Of a DNA stretch of 64,000 nt, positions 35,501 through 41,762 are shown in pieces. Source of the DNA: Semisulcospira habei. Taxonomy: Eukaryota; Mollusca; Gastropoda; Semisulcospiridae. The DNA lies in NCBI GenBank assembly GCA_036245525.1, contig BTPG01000004.1:213280751-213344750 (forward strand). Direction: 5' to 3'. The stretch's first letter is position 1. Every line of letters starts with the position of its first letter. Both the position numbers and the translations under genes were made by a program. The notes under the pieces are model-generated. The model made no database searches, was not told the DNA's origin, and saw only the letters and a program-made list of their open reading frames with translations.

Positions 35501-38162
35501 CTGACGTCGACCTGAGCCTCGGCCACCCGAGACAGCTGCTGGTCAACGTCCGATACCCGGGGTACAACGGAACGGATTAACTGCTGCAGCTAACAGACAG
35601 ACAAAAAGATTCTCGTGAGTCAAGCAGCGTGATGCTGCTCGGATAACTTCCCATTAAGCAAAGGTCCTCTTGCCTCGAAGACGTTTTGCTAGTTGGGTCT
35701 AGGGCACTACAAAAAAATATCTTCATTATCCCACATGACGTAACTGCATAGCTACTACTCCTATCACATGCTAGAGATAACAGACAAAACTGAAAGATGC
35801 TCATGAGCTGATATGAAATGACTGCTGAGACACTTGACGCATAGCGAGTAATTGGATCAAAATTTCCAACAAAGAAACAAGCACGCTGTAAGGATAAATA
35901 CGACACAATTTATTAAAATTTCGGGTTAAATCGTTCTTTGTTTCAAACTGAATAGACAGACAGAAACGTACTTAATTTTGTTTCAGTGAACTACTGGATT
36001 CAACGAAAAAAATGAAGCAACTGTGTGTTGTGGACATCTTGACCAATATATGTAGCTTGAAGAGAACGATAGGTTGGCTAAAATTTATGCATCAGAGAGA
36101 ATCAGTCAGAGAGAACGACATACTGACCACATTATCCGGCTCAAGGATGGTGTCTGATTAGCTTGGCGCTAAAGTGCCAAGCTAATCAGACACTTCACTT
36201 GAGCTTCGGTGGTCCACTTACCTCATTCATTTGCTGCCGGAAGAGTTCCGGACACAGAAACTGATAATCGTGGTCGCGGTGATCCACCACCACACAGTCT
36301 CGGCAAAGGGGACCGTCGCACGTACGACAGAACAGCTTCAAGTCCTCCCCAGGATGGTGACTGCAAGCGATCGCACGTGGTGGTGCCAGACGCGTGGTCG
36401 CATGGTTAGAGGCTGAGTTTTGATTGGCTGACTGATTCGAGGCAACCGTATGATTAGCCGAAGGATGCGAGGCTACTGTTTGATTGGTTGCCTGATGCGA
36501 GGCTGCGTTTTGATTGGACGCGTGTTTAGCACTCAGGTCAGGGACGAAGGAGAAGTGATCCAGTGATGTAGAAGTCGGAATAACATCGATGAGCTGATGT
36601 CGCTTGGTTTTCTTTTGTCGTCTGTGAGATAGTTCACACAGCGAGCACAGGTTCTCAGCACAGTCCATGCAGCGCACGGTCACCAAGCAACTTTCGTTAT
36701 ACTCAGCGCACGAGTCACATTCCAGCCTCAAAACTCCAGCGTTCGCAAACACGTCGTGAGCAACTCTTCTCTCCGCGACGTAGTTTCTTGGTAGCTCTTC
36801 AAGTGTCTGAGACACTTTGGTCTCTTTCAGGCAGATGGGGCATAACACCACTCTGTTTCCATCACGACTCGACGAGCTGCTCTTCCTGGATTTCTCACTG
36901 AAGTTCTCGGTATTTTTCTCGAAAGACTTGTCATTGGATTTCTCACTGCTGACGTGGCCAGATCGGGACGAGGACTGAGAGGATCTGTGGCTACTGCCAG
37001 ATTTTTGACTGAAGTTGGAGGACGTTGCAGAGCTTAGAGCGGGACTTAACCCCCTGGTGCCTGCAGCCGCCAGCATTGCCTGCGGCTGCATGCACCAGGG
37101 GGTTAAATCGTCGGGTGTTTTCGGGACAGGTGATCGGCTTCTTTCGTCCACGTTGACGGGATAAGTCTGTAGGTTGACGATGCAGGCTGTGCAGAAGGTA
37201 TGGAGGCAGGAAAGGATTCGAGGCCGACGGAACTTCTCTCCGCACACTCGGCACGTCAGGTCGTCACTGCCGTCCCGGTGAAGCCCCAGAGAGGACGTGG
37301 AGATGGACTGCTTTAGAGTTTGTGGGATCACGCAAGCGCCTCGAAATTCACCATCGCTCGTGCAAACTTCTTCCCCCGAGACGTTCAGTGCTGCGTCATT
37401 CACAGAGCTGTTCTTGAACGCAGCTTCTCTATATGAATTAGAATCTCGGACATTCGAAACAGCTTTGGCGTCATAGACCCTAGAAATGCCAGTGACGTCA
37501 CTGTTTCCTGATTTGTCTCCCACGTCGCCGATTCCTGAAACTGCACTGACGACTGTGATTCCTGAAATTTCCCCAGCGCCATTTGTGTGACCGTTTCCAA
37601 AAGTCACTCTGTTGGCATTAGCTTCCCGTACCCCTACAAATTTGGTTTTGGGTTTTTGCTTTGGAGAAGGCTGCACGGTTGTTGTTATCAAAGGAGAAGC
37701 TCTCCTGTTTTCCGCGAATTGCAAGGTGGGAGTGTCGAAACGTAATTCGTCAGTGGAGTCCCCTCGCAGGGCATCAACGAAAGGGAGGTTATAGTAGCTT
37801 TTGTCACTATCGAACGAATAATTGTTCCTGGCAGTCTGAACGTAATCTTTCATGCCGATTTTAACAGGCATCTTCTTGATGGTGTCCTCCGACGTCACGT
37901 TAGAAGAAGAAGAATTGAGAGAGGAAGACTTCACTCTTGCGTCACTCCCTTGTCTATGTGACGTAACAGTTTCTGGTTTTAATGAGGTCACACTTGCTGG
38001 CTGCAGTGTCATCACATTTCCTTGCTCCAGTGACGTGCTGTCGTGGTTCTGTGACACCACGCCATTAGGTTTTAACATGACTTTGACGTCACAGTGTACA
38101 GGTTCTGACACCGGTGCACGGTTCTTTTTCTTTCTGAAGGAATTCCTGAAAAATCCTGCCAT
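18156..38162 (-). CDS. TRIM45: TRIM45-type RING/B-box/filamin protein, 8 exons
   Basis: Probable E3 ubiquitin ligase. Joining 38162-36222, 35589-35407, 34829-34738, 33110-32875, 24001-23872, 23516-23402, 19563-19437 and 18298-18156 gives about 988 residues with every GT-AG intron phase matching. Domains: Ser/Thr-rich N-terminus (1-300), RING (Cys304 to Cys444), B-box 1 (482-522), B-box 2 (600-631), coiled coil (about 645-770), filamin-type Ig repeat (about 815-910) and a Cys/His-rich tail (about 915-972). RING, two B-boxes, coiled coil, one filamin repeat and this tail define TRIM45; vertebrate forms are shorter (about 580). Extra length comes from the N-terminus and a 113-residue RING loop. 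The start has G at -3 and G at +4, with an in-frame stop at 38205-38207. Confidence 0.87.
18505..18590. mobile_element. family C foldback, partly degraded (TRIM45 intron 7)
   Basis: Ends CCCAGTAAGCCAAGG and TTTTGCTCACTGGGG are inverted repeats; the GGGCCCGCGCACGGCCCC core is present, but one inner arm is lost. Confidence 0.75.
18734..18799. mobile_element. family A foldback core (TRIM45 intron 7)
   Basis: Near-perfect 31-bp arms around a CGACTG-type centre. A TTAA follows at 18827-18830 after GTTTTTCTGGGGG, the likely element end. Confidence 0.88.
19085..19189. mobile_element. family F palindrome (TRIM45 intron 7)
   Basis: About 51-bp imperfect arms: GTATACTGACGAGCAAAGG through CATTTTTG...CGGAAACCCT and the complementary right arm. 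It shares its ends with the 374-617 element. Confidence 0.85.
19437..19563 (-). CDS. TRIM45: TRIM45-type gene, exon 7 (end of filamin repeat, Cys-rich tail)
   Basis: Starts after GCGCCGCAG in phase 0 and ends CCTG|GTATGT in phase 1. It reads DSPFRFKVKSQWREHKGVWH then CCSVCSSGG and PCGCRGAMPG. SPF closes a filamin repeat; the H-x-G-x-x-H-C-C...C-S-S-G-G stretch is the TRIM45 tail. Confidence 0.9.
19839..19928. repeat. (GT)n microsatellite
   Basis: About 90 bp of GT, followed by a run of about 20 G at 19980-20000. 19600-19838 holds only ATCG/AGTC short repeats in an intron. Confidence 0.95.
20003..20960. other. intronic stretch with no recognised element body
   Basis: No exon of the host gene and no RT motif seen. 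A G run lies at about 20282-20294. A hammerhead-like short motif is at 20513-20545. Confidence 0.4.
20974..21890. mobile_element. element G foldback, about 350-bp inverted arms
   Basis: Left arm 20974 to about 21330 starts TGTACATTGCTTAACGTCCC; right arm about 21505-21890 is its inverted copy ending with the complement. Shared inner marks are CCCACCCTGTGGGGCTGACC and its complement. The spacer holds a 53-bp direct repeat (GGTTGGGGGTGTTT..GGAAGGACTGG, about 21318-21420). Single arms occur at 11196, 29176 and 53968. No transposase is seen, so it is non-autonomous. Confidence 0.85.
22230..22280. repeat. C-rich homopolymer tract
   Basis: Broken poly-C runs. 21891-22750 otherwise holds no gene apart from the GT array at 22586. 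Confidence 0.85.
22586..22664. repeat. (GT)n microsatellite
   Basis: About 80 bp of uninterrupted GT within TRIM45 intron 6. Confidence 0.95.
22752..22915. mobile_element. TTAA-bounded foldback, short-core derivative of family D
   Basis: TTAA at 22752-22755 and 22912-22915. GCAGGAGATGGCTTGACCAT and its complement pair as 25-bp arms around TTCAAGGGTA. The GCCAGAATAGCTTGGCGCC centre of family D is absent. Confidence 0.85.
22912..23300. mobile_element. family A element interrupted by a family D element
   Basis: Left end TTAACCCGTTCAGTGCC at 22912; the body resumes after 23170 and runs to a degenerate hairpin (GCATAGATCATCATGAACCC) at about 23240-23290. The right end is eroded and stops about 100 bp before exon 6. 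Confidence 0.7.
22957..23170. mobile_element. family D TTAA-bounded foldback, 214 bp
   Basis: TTAACTCATTCTACCCC at the left and GGGGTAGAATGAGTTAA at the right. The centre, 22999-23041 against 23046-23088, is a perfect 43-bp stem with a TATG loop. It is nested in the family A element above. Confidence 0.93.
23402..23516 (-). CDS. TRIM45: TRIM45-type gene, exon 6 (second half of filamin repeat)
   Basis: 115 bp between TTTATTTTTAG and CAAG|GTAACA, ending in phase 0. It reads SIPVHLTPLKDGAYSLKFIP, the D-G-x-Y ... P...G strand pattern of filamin repeats. Confidence 0.9.
23872..24001 (-). CDS. TRIM45: TRIM45-type gene, exon 5 (first half of filamin repeat)
   Basis: Starts after TTTATTTCAG and ends ATCAG|GTCAGG. 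With the last base of exon 4 it reads EGLNTARVSHESSVILKING, the usual opening of a filamin-type immunoglobulin repeat. The 8.9-kb intron before it holds the LINE at 24085, the RTE-type LINE at 26963 and the CAGTCACAGCTA minisatellite. Confidence 0.9.
24085..26765 (+). mobile_element. CR1/L2-like LINE in TRIM45 intron 4, opposite strand to the gene
   Basis: Starts within the endonuclease (DVILLGDFEYSD near 24088; VSDHCPVICCWS near 24286) only about 85 bp upstream of exon 5. RT motifs include KNKKSSGHDDISSQILKL-like sequence near 24960, [14 protein letters not shown] near 25140, SQSGFRPRHSCHTAL near 25248, GVPQGSILGPLLF near 25530, FADD near 25625 and LLGVAVDNQ near 25862. Frame breaks at about 24640, 25117, 25365 and 26145 make it a pseudogene. 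The end has CAACGG (26689-26694), CCGTTG (26739-26744), AATAAA (26748-26753) and ATTC repeats. Confidence 0.9.
26772..26910. repeat. (CT)n microsatellite with CG-rich interruption
   Basis: Continues from the LINE tail. A GCGCGCGC insert lies near 26860-26872. Confidence 0.94.
26925..26962 (-). mobile_element. element G arm, left fragment
   Basis: TTCTGGGGCGTGTGTTTCTG and TTGGTCCATTCATCT match the element G right arm at about 21613-21655. The RTE-type LINE interrupts it here and it continues at 29176. Confidence 0.75.
26963..29175 (+). mobile_element. RTE-type LINE, 5'-truncated, with target duplication
   Basis: Contains a nearly complete RT gene and ends in a GTAA/AAGT microsatellite tail, both RTE-like. 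TTGGTCCATTCATCT (26948-26962) and TTGGTCTATTCACCT (29176-29190) flank it as an imperfect 15-bp target duplication in element G. It lies in TRIM45 intron 4. Confidence 0.85.
26968..29166 (+). pseudogene. RTE-type reverse transcriptase, one frameshift
   Basis: Most intact retroelement protein in the window. A first frame (26976 onward) runs to WLSAQT near 27240, then a small indel moves coding to the 27247-29166 frame, which stays open for 640 codons. Motifs: FLKNGKAAGPDGIPAESLKA near 27690, FRKNRSCTDQIATLR near 27980, VDYEKAFDSVDGETLW near 28075, TGVRQGCLLSPFLF near 28242, catalytic FADD near 28375-28389, LLYGAETW near 28738 and a basic GKRKRGRPRNSWRRDL end near 28995. The endonuclease is missing. 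Few lesions suggest a young insertion. Confidence 0.9.
29176..29437 (-). mobile_element. element G arm, right fragment
   Basis: Continues from 26962 to the terminal complement of TGTACATTGCTTAACG, which ends here at about 29437. Together they are one minus-oriented arm split by the RTE-type LINE. Confidence 0.82.
29458..29532. repeat. (CT)n microsatellite
   Basis: About 75 bp of CT a short distance past the element G end. Confidence 0.95.
29615..29678. mobile_element. family A foldback core, variant arms
   Basis: Arms read TCATTTGCCCCTG and CAGGGGCAAATGA instead of TCATGAGCCCCCG and its complement, so both arms differ from the family in matching ways. Confidence 0.88.
29853..29958. mobile_element. 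family C foldback
   Basis: Outer ends ACCCAGTGCGCAAAGGCCAT and ATGGCCTTCGTTGGGT are inverted; inner arms CGGCCGCCGTTCGCCCGCG and CGCGGGCCAACGGCGGCCG pair around CACGGCTGTG. Confidence 0.88.
30062..30120. mobile_element. family A foldback core, variant
   Basis: Arms AGGCACAGATTCTCATGAGC and the near complement, with the variant T in GATTCTCATG. Confidence 0.75.
30339..31247. repeat. 18-bp-based minisatellite in TRIM45 intron 4
   Basis: About 900 bp of units such as CAGTCACAGCTACAGCCA with interspersed CAGTCATACAGCCA variants. The array keeps an open plus-strand frame (30239-31252) of Gln/Ser/His/Thr repeats, which I regard as a by-product. Confidence 0.95.
31318..31951. mobile_element. family A TTAA element with two nested MITEs
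   Basis: Outer ends TTAACCCGTTCAGTGCC (31318) and GGCACTGGACGGGTTAA (to 31951). A family D element lies at 31375-31588 and half of the 40562-type MITE at about 31650-31770. The own hairpin core is at about 31845-31912 (GCAAGAGGCAGAGATCC ... GGATCTATACCTCTTGC). Confidence 0.82.
31375..31588. mobile_element. family D foldback, 214 bp
   Basis: The left border mutated to TTAG (CCCATTCAGCC), the right is TTAA. A 48-bp stem, 31411-31458 with 31463-31510, has one G-T pair and a TGTC loop. Confidence 0.92.
32189..32460 (-). mobile_element. SINE fragment (family of 50790-51237)
   Basis: (AAAT)n then GGCGCTTTACCCAATTC..ATCGGCTCAGAGCGCCGC, matching 50830-51060. The tRNA-like head is missing. Confidence 0.75.
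32527..32700. mobile_element. long palindrome, about 60-bp inner arms
   Basis: GCGTGTTTCGACGAAAAAAA, GTGGATTAAAAGCCCGGAC and AAACACGC pair with the complementary right arm around GATA (32617-32620). Outer arms (TTTCGGAAATCAGAAGTAGG against CCTACCGATTTCAGGAAA) extend it. Confidence 0.88.
32765..32853. mobile_element. palindrome 21 bp past exon 4 donor
   Basis: AGACGGTAT, TTTTTGTGAAAAGCGGGAT and ATTGC pair with GCAAT, ATCCCGCTTTTCACAAAAA and ATACCGTCT. Confidence 0.88.
32875..33110 (-). CDS. TRIM45: TRIM45-type gene, exon 4 (coiled coil end and linker)
   Basis: Enters in phase 2 (after TTTTTGTCAG) and leaves in phase 1 (GAAG|GTAAGT). It reads FVSDMIENASDVEILSVKRL, which resembles the segment after the coiled coil in TRIM45, then a basic, Ser-rich linker to the filamin repeat. 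Two palindromes lie in the intron just past its donor. Confidence 0.9.
33264..33369. mobile_element. family C foldback (TRIM45 intron 3)
   Basis: GTGAGCAAAAGGCTTCAGGCC and GGACCGAAGATATTTTGCTTAC flank GACCCGTGCACAGTTGTGTGCGGGTC. A poly-A run follows at 33414-33437. Confidence 0.8.
33470..34505. repeat. about 160-bp satellite-like tandem repeat, six units
   Basis: Diverged units with GTGACCCTTGACCTTT, AAATTAGTATGCATAG, AGGTCTTACCATCAGGTATC and GAATAGTATTTGAGAAAA. Landmark GTATGCATAG-like sites near 33620, 33778, 33949, 34113, 34268 and 34426 give periods of about 155-171 bp. Confidence 0.88.
34519..34601. repeat. CGGACGACGGA minisatellite
   Basis: Imperfect GGACGAC/GGACGCC units at the end of the 160-bp repeat and about 135 bp from exon 3. 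G runs follow at 34699-34727. Confidence 0.88.
34738..34829 (-). CDS. TRIM45: TRIM45-type gene, exon 3 (coiled coil, 92 bp)
   Basis: Found because exons 2 and 4 do not share a phase: a 3n+2 exon was required. It starts after TTTTAAG, ends TGCAG|GTTCGG and reads VESVMEEKQRALHVTDKHLR, a helical stretch that completes the coiled coil. The acceptor has a weak pyrimidine tract. Confidence 0.8.
34883..34975. mobile_element. short TTAA-bounded palindrome
   Basis: TTAACCCTTTGGCTGTCGG ... AACTAAAGGGTAA with imperfect GGTAGCGGTTTT/AAAACCGTTACTG arms. A related copy is at 61254-61346. Confidence 0.78.
35113..35285 (+). mobile_element. tRNA-derived SINE (TRIM45 intron 2)
   Basis: A box TGGCTCGGTGGTAGAGC and a consensus B box GGTTCGAATCC, then CAGCTGGGGTTAAAATTTG and GTGGTGGACAAAAGACGTTA. 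The same family as 7662 and 17097. Confidence 0.88.
35407..35589 (-). CDS. TRIM45: TRIM45-type gene, exon 2 (coiled coil)
   Basis: 61 codons, phase 0 to phase 0, between CTGTCTGTTAG and CAG|GTCAGT. The peptide (LQQLIRSVVPRVSDVDQQLS...) has the heptad character of the B-box C-terminal coiled coil that lets TRIM proteins dimerise. Confidence 0.9.
35645..35705. mobile_element. family C remnant
   Basis: AAGCAAAGGTCCTC ... GAAGACGTTTTGCTAGTTGGG keeps both ends but has lost the inner GC-rich stem. Confidence 0.6.
36136..36209. mobile_element. family D-related hairpin beside exon 1 donor
   Basis: CCGGCTCAAG and GTGTCTGATTAGCTTGGC pair with GCCAAGCTAATCAGACAC and CTTGAGCTTCGG. Its foot is about 10 nt past the exon 1 GT. 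Confidence 0.85.
36222..38162 (-). CDS. TRIM45: TRIM45-type gene, exon 1 (N-terminus, RING, B-boxes)
   Basis: Codes residues 1-647. RING ligands visible: Cys304, Cys307, Cys319, His321, Cys324, Cys327, then a 113-residue gap before Cys441 and Cys444; the gap includes a palindrome-encoded 19-residue insert (353-371) and a Ser-rich stretch. B-box 1 ligands are Cys482, 485, 498, 501, 506, 509 and His513, 522. B-box 2 has Cys600, His603, Cys612, 615, 620, 623 and His628, 631. The linker between B-boxes holds a 10-residue repeat (NQ..ASH). The exon ends GAG|GTAAGT in phase 0. An acceptor-like TTTGTCTTGACAG at about 38320 suggests an upstream 5' UTR exon. Confidence 0.9.
36418..36530. repeat. 30-bp minisatellite inside TRIM45 exon 1
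   Basis: About four units around TGATTGG..GC.TGATGCGAGGC code the Asn/Ser/His-rich repeat between B-box 1 and B-box 2. The unit is in frame, so unit gain or loss changes linker length by ten residues. Confidence 0.8.
37046..37106. mobile_element. TTAA-bounded palindrome inside the RING-coding exon
   Basis: Arms 37046-37070 and 37082-37106 match at 24 of 25 positions and begin and end TTAA; the loop is 37071-37081. TTAA plus the 53-bp core equals 57 bp, adding 19 codons (residues 353-371, LTPWCMQPQAMLAAAGTRG) with no frame change. Confidence 0.9.
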
Positions 38163-39482
38163 GTCTGCGCGTTTTCCCGGTGCTGAGTGATTTTTTTTGT
38201 GTAGTTATTCTGTAGTTATCAACACCGCCTGCTGCTCATGAATGCCGCTAGAATGGTGTGTCGTCTGCCATCGTCTGCTTCCTCTGGTGCATTTGTTCAC
38301 TGCGGCAGCTCTGCTCTGTCAAGACAAACGAAAATATGTCCATTTAAATTAATTAATTAATTGGTTAGTTAATTCATTAATTGATTAATTAATTAATTGA
38401 TTAATTAATTAATTAATAGGCAATGAATGAATGAATGTGTTACATGGGAGTCGTTGTCGTAGGATGACTGATGCAATCACACCAGACACACACACGTAGG
38501 GTTCTCAGTTGTAACGAAACCTCACTCAGTTGCAACTCGTCACACGTGGCACAAGGTTGCAGACCACACTGGAGTAACAGCCTGTTCCAACAGTAGGTTA
38601 TTCTCGCTATGCAATCTCAGCACAACGCATTAACACATGCATCCACACTTTGATACACTGTCTCATACAATGGATCCGCAGTTTTGATACACTGTGTCTC
38701 ATATACAATGCACACACATAATTTTCCTAACACCCTCTTTTATACTATTACAGATTTCCAGAACAATTCGGCAAATTACATAACTCCGGCAACCAATCAG
38801 TTAAGAAAACGTAACCAAAACTCATCAATGTTCATTATAAAAAACACTCTAGATCTATCTACAATATTCCATCAACATCTAGGCTCATTCCGTAAATGTT
38901 ACGAAATGTAGACAACAATGTGTACTACAAAATCATGACGTCATATCTGAGGTCACTAGAACGATCGCGCCCCTACTAGAACCTTTCAGCCTAATCTAGG
39001 TCGAACTTTGCAACAATTCTAGCTACACAACAAAAATTGATAGCAATTCTCCATGCCGAAAAGAAAACGAATCATACTAAAAACGTCCGTGACAATTCTT
39101 ATCCAAAATATTAACTCATATGAACACCGGATCTTTCCTATGATCAACACACACATGCCCTAAAAAGAATAATACAACCACAAACGTAACAGAATGGATG
39201 ATAAATGAATGAATAGTGGATGCTGGGTGGGAGGATGGACAAATGAATGAATGAATGAACGAATGCCTCACCGTGATTTTGGGCCTTAAGTTTTAGCCCA
39301 AAATCGCACGTCAACACACACATGTGTTTAGAAAGAAAGAAAGAATAAGCTTATCAGACCGTGGCACTACCGCGGTAGGCTTGAGCAAGCATTACAGCTA
39401 GTAGGAAACATTTTTACTTGAGACCAGACTGTGGAGCTTAACAAAACTTGCACCTGGTTATCATCGCCGACACTGACCAGCT
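38163..39482. other. upstream region of TRIM45-type gene, no gene seen
   Basis: Contains the in-frame stop (38205-38207), an acceptor-like site near 38320, a (TTAA/ATTA) microsatellite at 38340-38418 and AATG repeats near 39240. No CpG-rich promoter is obvious. Confidence 0.5.
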
Positions 39483-39696
39483 TTAACTCATTCTACCCCA
39501 GACACACCACAGGAAGATAAGGATCGACCATGATAGTTCAAGGGTGATGCCAGAATAGCTTGGCGCCTATGGGCGCCAAGCTATTCTGGCATCACCCTTG
39601 AACTATCATGGTCGATATGTGTCCTGCACTGCAATGCAGTCTTCAGTGGACAACGGCAAAGTTTAAGGGTTTCGGTGTTGGGGTAGAATGAGTTAA
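39483..39696. mobile_element. family D foldback, 214 bp
   Basis: TTAACTCATTCTACCCC ... GGGGTAGAATGAGTTAA; 45-bp perfect stem 39523-39567 with 39572-39616, loop TATG. Nearly identical to 22957-23170. Confidence 0.94.
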
Positions 39697-39894
39697 AGAG
39701 AAAAAGGTCCGAGAAGAGACTCGGAGTACGTTTTCGCCCAGTTTCTGACGATCCCGGCTCTGGCAGACCAACGAAGCGAAAAGCATACACCTTTCAGTTG
39801 TACTCAACCGTGTTTCCGGGCCTCGGACAGGCGACTAAACTGCTGGTATGCTACCGCTCAAACCCCCGCCCACTTAAGCAATACTTAATCCAGC

Positions 39895-39980
39895 CGACGT
39901 CAGCCGAAGAGGGCCTTGCACTGATGTGCGCGGGCCCACTGCGACCGACGTCGGCTCCAGTTAACTTTTGCTAACAGGGC
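39895..39980. mobile_element. family C foldback, diverged
   Basis: CAGCCGACGTCAGCCG and CGACCGACGTCGGCT with GGGCCTTGCACTGATGTGCGC at the centre and TTTTGCTAACAGGGC beyond. Confidence 0.72.
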
Positions 39981-40128
39981 TTGAGTGGAAGTGGCTAGCG
40001 ATTAGCAAAGGATCCCGGGCCCTTTTATGAGTGTTACCGACTCAACACGGACTGAAATTCTTCGTCCGAAGGGCCAGTCAATGGTCATGTGTGAGGGTGA
40101 AAAATCCATAGCGGCACTGACGAGGAAT

Positions 40129-40172
40129 AGATTCTCATGAGCCCCTGCAGCTGCAGTGGCTCATGAGAATCT
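40129..40172. mobile_element. family A foldback core, GATTCTC variant
   Basis: AGATTCTCATGAGCC and GGCTCATGAGAATCT both carry the variant, one mismatch elsewhere. CCTCTTGCAG follows. Confidence 0.85.
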
Positions 40173-40561
40173 GTACTGTCCCTCTTGCAGCTGAAATGTG
40201 GCGTGCTGCGGAGGCCTGGTCTCGTACCTAAGACTGTAGAGAAGTCGTGGAAGTTTGTTGGTATTGCTGCCAAACTGTGAACTATAATTATATGCCTTGA
40301 TTTGACTTGCTGAGTGTAGCTCCACACCAAATGCCCAAAGACCTGAGCCATATGTGGAACAAGGAAATAAATGAGACCGGAAGAAGGCATGACTCTCATC
40401 ACCCCCCCCCCCCTCTCCCCTTCCCATTTCAGCCTCAAATGCATAACTTTTGAGAAAACTGTTTAACAAGAAAAAGAAGAAGAACTTTCAAAAAATAAAA
40501 AAAAAAAAAAAAACAACTGGCGGCATTCCTATCAATTTCCGACCAATGGTTATATAAAGAA

Positions 40562-40830
40562 GTACCCAACGGAAAAAGAAACACGCTTAGAAAAAACGGT
40601 ACAACACAATTTATTAATATTTCGGGTAAATACCCTTTGTCAAAATAGACAAACAAACAGAGACATTATTTGCTACTTATCTTCATATGCAGAAGGAATG
40701 TGGCAACTCTGGTTATATAGCCTTTCACTACGAACTGACGGACTAAGTAGCGAATTGTATACTTGTTTGTTTGTCTATTTCGAATTATTAATAATTTGTG
40801 TTGTAACTGTCTTTTCTAAGCTTGCTGCTG
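40562..40830. mobile_element. MITE with about 90-bp inverted ends
   Basis: CCCAACGGAAAAAGAAACACG, AATTTATTAATATTTCG and AAAATAGACAAACAAACA face complements ending GTGTTGTAACTGTCTTTTCT near 40820. Half copies occur near 31650, 35885, 57310 and 57770, and a full relative at 54960-55165. Confidence 0.8.
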
Positions 40831-41197
40831 CATATAGACTCACGTTTTACTGAAAGACTCGGCCTACCCAACGGTACACTGTGAACGCGAAGGCAAAATG
40901 AACACGAAAGCGCTGCATCCTTTCCGGCATTGTATTTAACCACTCATGAAACTACAATCTGCAACGCGACAGAGCTCTTCAACCTGCCAGATAAGTAAGT
41001 GACCCATGCACTAATTAACACTAGAAATAATCAAGTCATTTACCTACGACTAGGGAACTAATTGTTGGCCTTAGCTACAATTTGTTCAGGTCAGTAGTAA
41101 ACACACGACTGACTGACTAGAGAGAAATTTTGTCTTTTAATTTTTTTGTCAGTCCAAACCGAAAAAAGATACCATTAACTGTCAGCTACTTCCGTCT

Positions 41198-41261
41198 GCA
41201 AGAGGCATAGATTCTCATGAGCCCCTGCATTCGCAGGGGCGCATGAGAATCTATGCCTCTT
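41198..41261. mobile_element. family A foldback core, GATTCTC variant
   Basis: GCAAGAGGCATAGATTCTC and GAGAATCTATGCCTCTT; the variant is present in both arms. Confidence 0.88.
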
Positions 41262-41613
41262 ATTGGCCGAGGCCGGCACCATTAACATCCTCGGATTGAG
41301 AGAGTTGTGTGGTTGATGTCTACTGGTGGTAAGAAAACATGCGGTGGCTATTCAGACACACGACTAAGCCTATGTTCCCCCGGTAGGCGAAAGGTCCTCG
41401 GGCTGGAGCCGGCCGCCCATATGGCCCGCGCACAGCCTACGTCTGCCCGAGTACCTGCTACGGCATGGGTCGCCATATCTGATATGTACGGCCGTGCCTA
41501 ATTAGAAACATTAATACGCTACAGTTCTCTCGCGCTCACTCAAACACGTACAGACACGCGGACGTCGTGGCATTTTCTTCAGAGCGCTCATACCGCAGGC
41601 GGAGGAAACCGAG

Positions 41614-41706
41614 GTTATGGCAGGTATGGCAAGAATTGTGCCCCTGACTCGTAGCCGCGTCAATTTATTGACGCTCCGAGTCAGTGGCACAACTCTAGTC
41701 ATAACT
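41614..41706. mobile_element. palindrome, unassigned family
   Basis: GTTATGGC..., TTGTGCCCCTGACTCG and GCGTCAAT pair with ATTGACGC, CGAGTCAGTGGCACAA and GTCATAAC. Confidence 0.8.
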
Positions 41707-41762
41707 GCGATACTGAAGTTTTGTTTTCTCCCCCTGTGCTCAGTCCAGTTCTAACTCAGACC

